From: Bursaphelenchus xylophilus
Taxonomy: Eukaryota; Nematoda; Chromadorea; Rhabditida; Aphelenchoididae
Assembly: GCA_904066235.2 (NCBI GenBank)
Contig: CAJFCV020000003.1
Location: forward strand, 7,626,001 to 7,690,000
DNA length: 64,000 nucleotides
Reading direction: 5' to 3'
Made by a program: the position numbers and the translations under genes. Each line of letters opens with the position of its first letter. Position 1 is the first letter of the stretch. Shown piece by piece: positions 62,702-64,000 of this stretch. The notes below the pieces were generated by a model, which was given only the letters and a program-made list of their open reading frames with translations, was not told where the DNA came from and did not search any database.

Positions 62702-62845
62702 CTAAAAAATAAAAAAAATATTTTTTTATTGTTTGAAATGGTACAAAGAAGGTGAAAGATGAGTGACGATCACTGAAAAAAGGTATGTTTTTTGTGTTTT
62801 CTGATTTAGGGCAGCTCGGCAAAAATTTTTACGACAGCTGATCCA

Positions 62846-63305
62846 AGATTTTTTGGGTTTTGGGCGAATGAAGGTAATTTTGGACATTCCTAAGCATGAA
62901 AATGGGTGTAGCTTTCCAAAGAACCATCCAGGAGTGATGTTGATCGAGTTTTTGCCAAGTTAGAGTCAATCCCTTCAGCAAACTACCTAGTATAATATAA
63001 TTTTTTCCAGGATTTTGAATTGGAATGCAGCCAGACGGCTAAATTTCACCGCAAGGACTCGCTGAAGCCAGAAGAAAAGACGACGCCATTCAAATTCCAT
63101 GTGGATGGCTTTTTCCGAAGCTGATGTCAACGTCGAAAAGGTGAGTTTTTCTTGGTTTTCACCTTTTAGGTAGGGAAACCCATTGCTCCTTGAGCAAGGC
63201 AATGGGTATGGCCTCCCAATCATGCTATCTAGAATGCGGTTGCTTCATCTTGCGCCACATCAGACCCAATGTTTCTTATATATAATTTTTACAGGAAAAC
63301 CGGCC
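62846..63305 (+). pseudogene. left arm of inverted gene duplication, damaged copy
   Basis: Plus-strand copy of the gene fragment on the minus strand at the window end, about 95% identical by eye. The exon equivalent (63011-63140) is 130 bp instead of 131: GTGGATGG replaces GTGGAATGG, and the resulting shift reaches a stop after FHVDGFFRS. Splice acceptor (TTTTTTCCAG) and donor (AAG|GTGAG) are still present. It extends leftwards as GATCCAAGATTTTT, where the partner arm leaves the window. Confidence 0.75.
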
Positions 63306-63449
63306 CATTCGCCTCCCATGCCCGCCAGCCTCATCTAAAGAGCTCAGTAAAGACAGGTTCAACAATATCCAGGTCAACGGTATAATATTTTATGATTAAT
63401 ATCAAAACATTTGGTGTGTTTTTACAATAATAAATTCATTCGGTTCTCC

Positions 63450-64000
63450 TCAGTGTTTGCCATCGATGAGACCTTCTTTATCGCCCATATACTGTCCCAG
63501 ACGTTTCGCATCGTCGAAGCTTCGCGGTCGGGGAGCGTTTTCACCTGCAAAAATTATATTACACTAGAAACAACAGTGGGCCTGATGTGGCGCAAGATGA
63601 AGCAGCCGCATTCCAGATAGCATGTTTGGGAAGCTAAACCCATTGCCTTGCTCAAGGAGCAATGGATTTCCCGACCTAAAAAGTGAAAACCAAGAAAAAC
63701 TCACCTTTTCGATGTTGACATCAGCTTCGGAAAAAGCCATTCCACATGGAATTTGAATGGTGTCGTCTCTTCTTCTGGCTTCAGCGAGTCCTTGCGGTGA
63801 AATTTAGCCGTCTGGCTGCATTCCAATTCAAAATCCTGGAAAAAATTATATTATACTAGGTAGTTTGCTGAAGGGATTGACTCTAACTTGGCAAAAACTC
63901 GATCAACATCACTACTGGATGGTTCTTTGGAAAGCTACACCCATTTTCATGCTTAGGAATGTCCAAAATTACCTTCATTCGCCCAAAACCCAAAAAATCT
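63450..64000 (-). CDS. gene of unknown function, 3' part (right arm of inverted duplication)
   Basis: Partial; continues beyond 64000. Exons on the minus strand: about 63973-64000 (FLGFGRMK), 63705-63835 (DFELECSQTAKFHRKDSL ... FHVEWLFPKLMSTSK), a following exon after TTTTTAG near 63676 (SGNPLLLEQGNGFSFPNML), and a last exon from about 63541 (ENAPRPRSFDDAKRLGQYMG) to the TGA at 63450. Exon phases are consistent for the first two; the third-to-fourth junction is uncertain. I do not recognise the family. This arm is the intact one; the copy at 62846-63305 has a frameshift. Confidence 0.5.

Larger units (their letters stand above)
62846..64000. repeat. long inverted duplication (palindrome arms of at least 450 bp)
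   Basis: 62846-63305 and 63541-64000 are inverse copies around a 235-bp spacer. The match includes coding exons, introns and splice sites, so it duplicates part of a gene rather than a transposon terminus, and there is no TIR-like border. The right arm reaches the window edge, so the full length is unknown. Confidence 0.95.

Overview
The window is eukaryotic and almost certainly from a nematode. The genes are compact and AT-rich, with introns mostly of 40-70 bp. Several start codons sit 0-5 bp after a polypyrimidine-AG, as expected for spliced-leader acceptors. The gene content is also nematode-like: a tandem array of sigma-class glutathione S-transferases (GSTs), a cluster of Srsx chemoreceptors, duplicated ZIP metal transporters, a beta-sarcoglycan and a class II myosin. 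All exon models were built by eye from reading frame, splice consensus and protein-family similarity. Nothing was searched against a database.

Layout. 1-2989 holds no gene I can support, only a tRNA-like relic. 2990-4571 (-) is ornithine aminotransferase. 5799-9215 (+) holds two tandem ZIP transporters of identical architecture, with a spare first exon between them and a MITE in the first intron of the second. 9985-10706 (+) is a REEP/Yop1 protein. 10785-13179 (-) is beta-sarcoglycan, with a small zinc-ribbon gene nested on the opposite strand of its last intron. 13594-18776 (-) is a myosin II heavy chain with a complete motor but a tail cut to about one third of normal length. 19204-32037 is a GST array: six intact copies, one copy broken by a 220-bp terminal-inverted-repeat element, and two older relics. 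32376-33006 (-) is an orphan four-TM protein. 33797-38453 (-) holds three tandem Srsx receptors. 39520-39673 (+) is a U1 snRNA gene. 39.7-45.9 kb is repeat-rich, with two long-inverted-repeat Tc1/mariner-like elements, the second lying 10 bp upstream of a decayed second U1 copy. 45954-46553 (+) is a small GPI-anchored Ly6-like protein. 46931-51418 (-) holds two paralogous F-box-like genes, the second frameshifted. 52262-56571 (-) is a SIK/AMPK-related kinase. 57-62.6 kb looks non-coding. 62846-64000 is a large head-to-head inverted duplication of a gene of unknown function, one arm intact and one damaged, running off the window.

Themes. Tandem duplication with decay recurs: ZIP, GST, Srsx, F-box-like, U1 and the terminal inverted duplication. 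Young non-autonomous DNA elements with recognisable target-site duplications have landed in introns, in an exon and beside an snRNA. Splicing is unusual: at least four introns need a GC donor, and two very short introns are in-frame and stop-free. Muscle genes (beta-sarcoglycan, truncated myosin) are adjacent on one strand and face the GST array. Shared regulation of these neighbours is not shown by the sequence.
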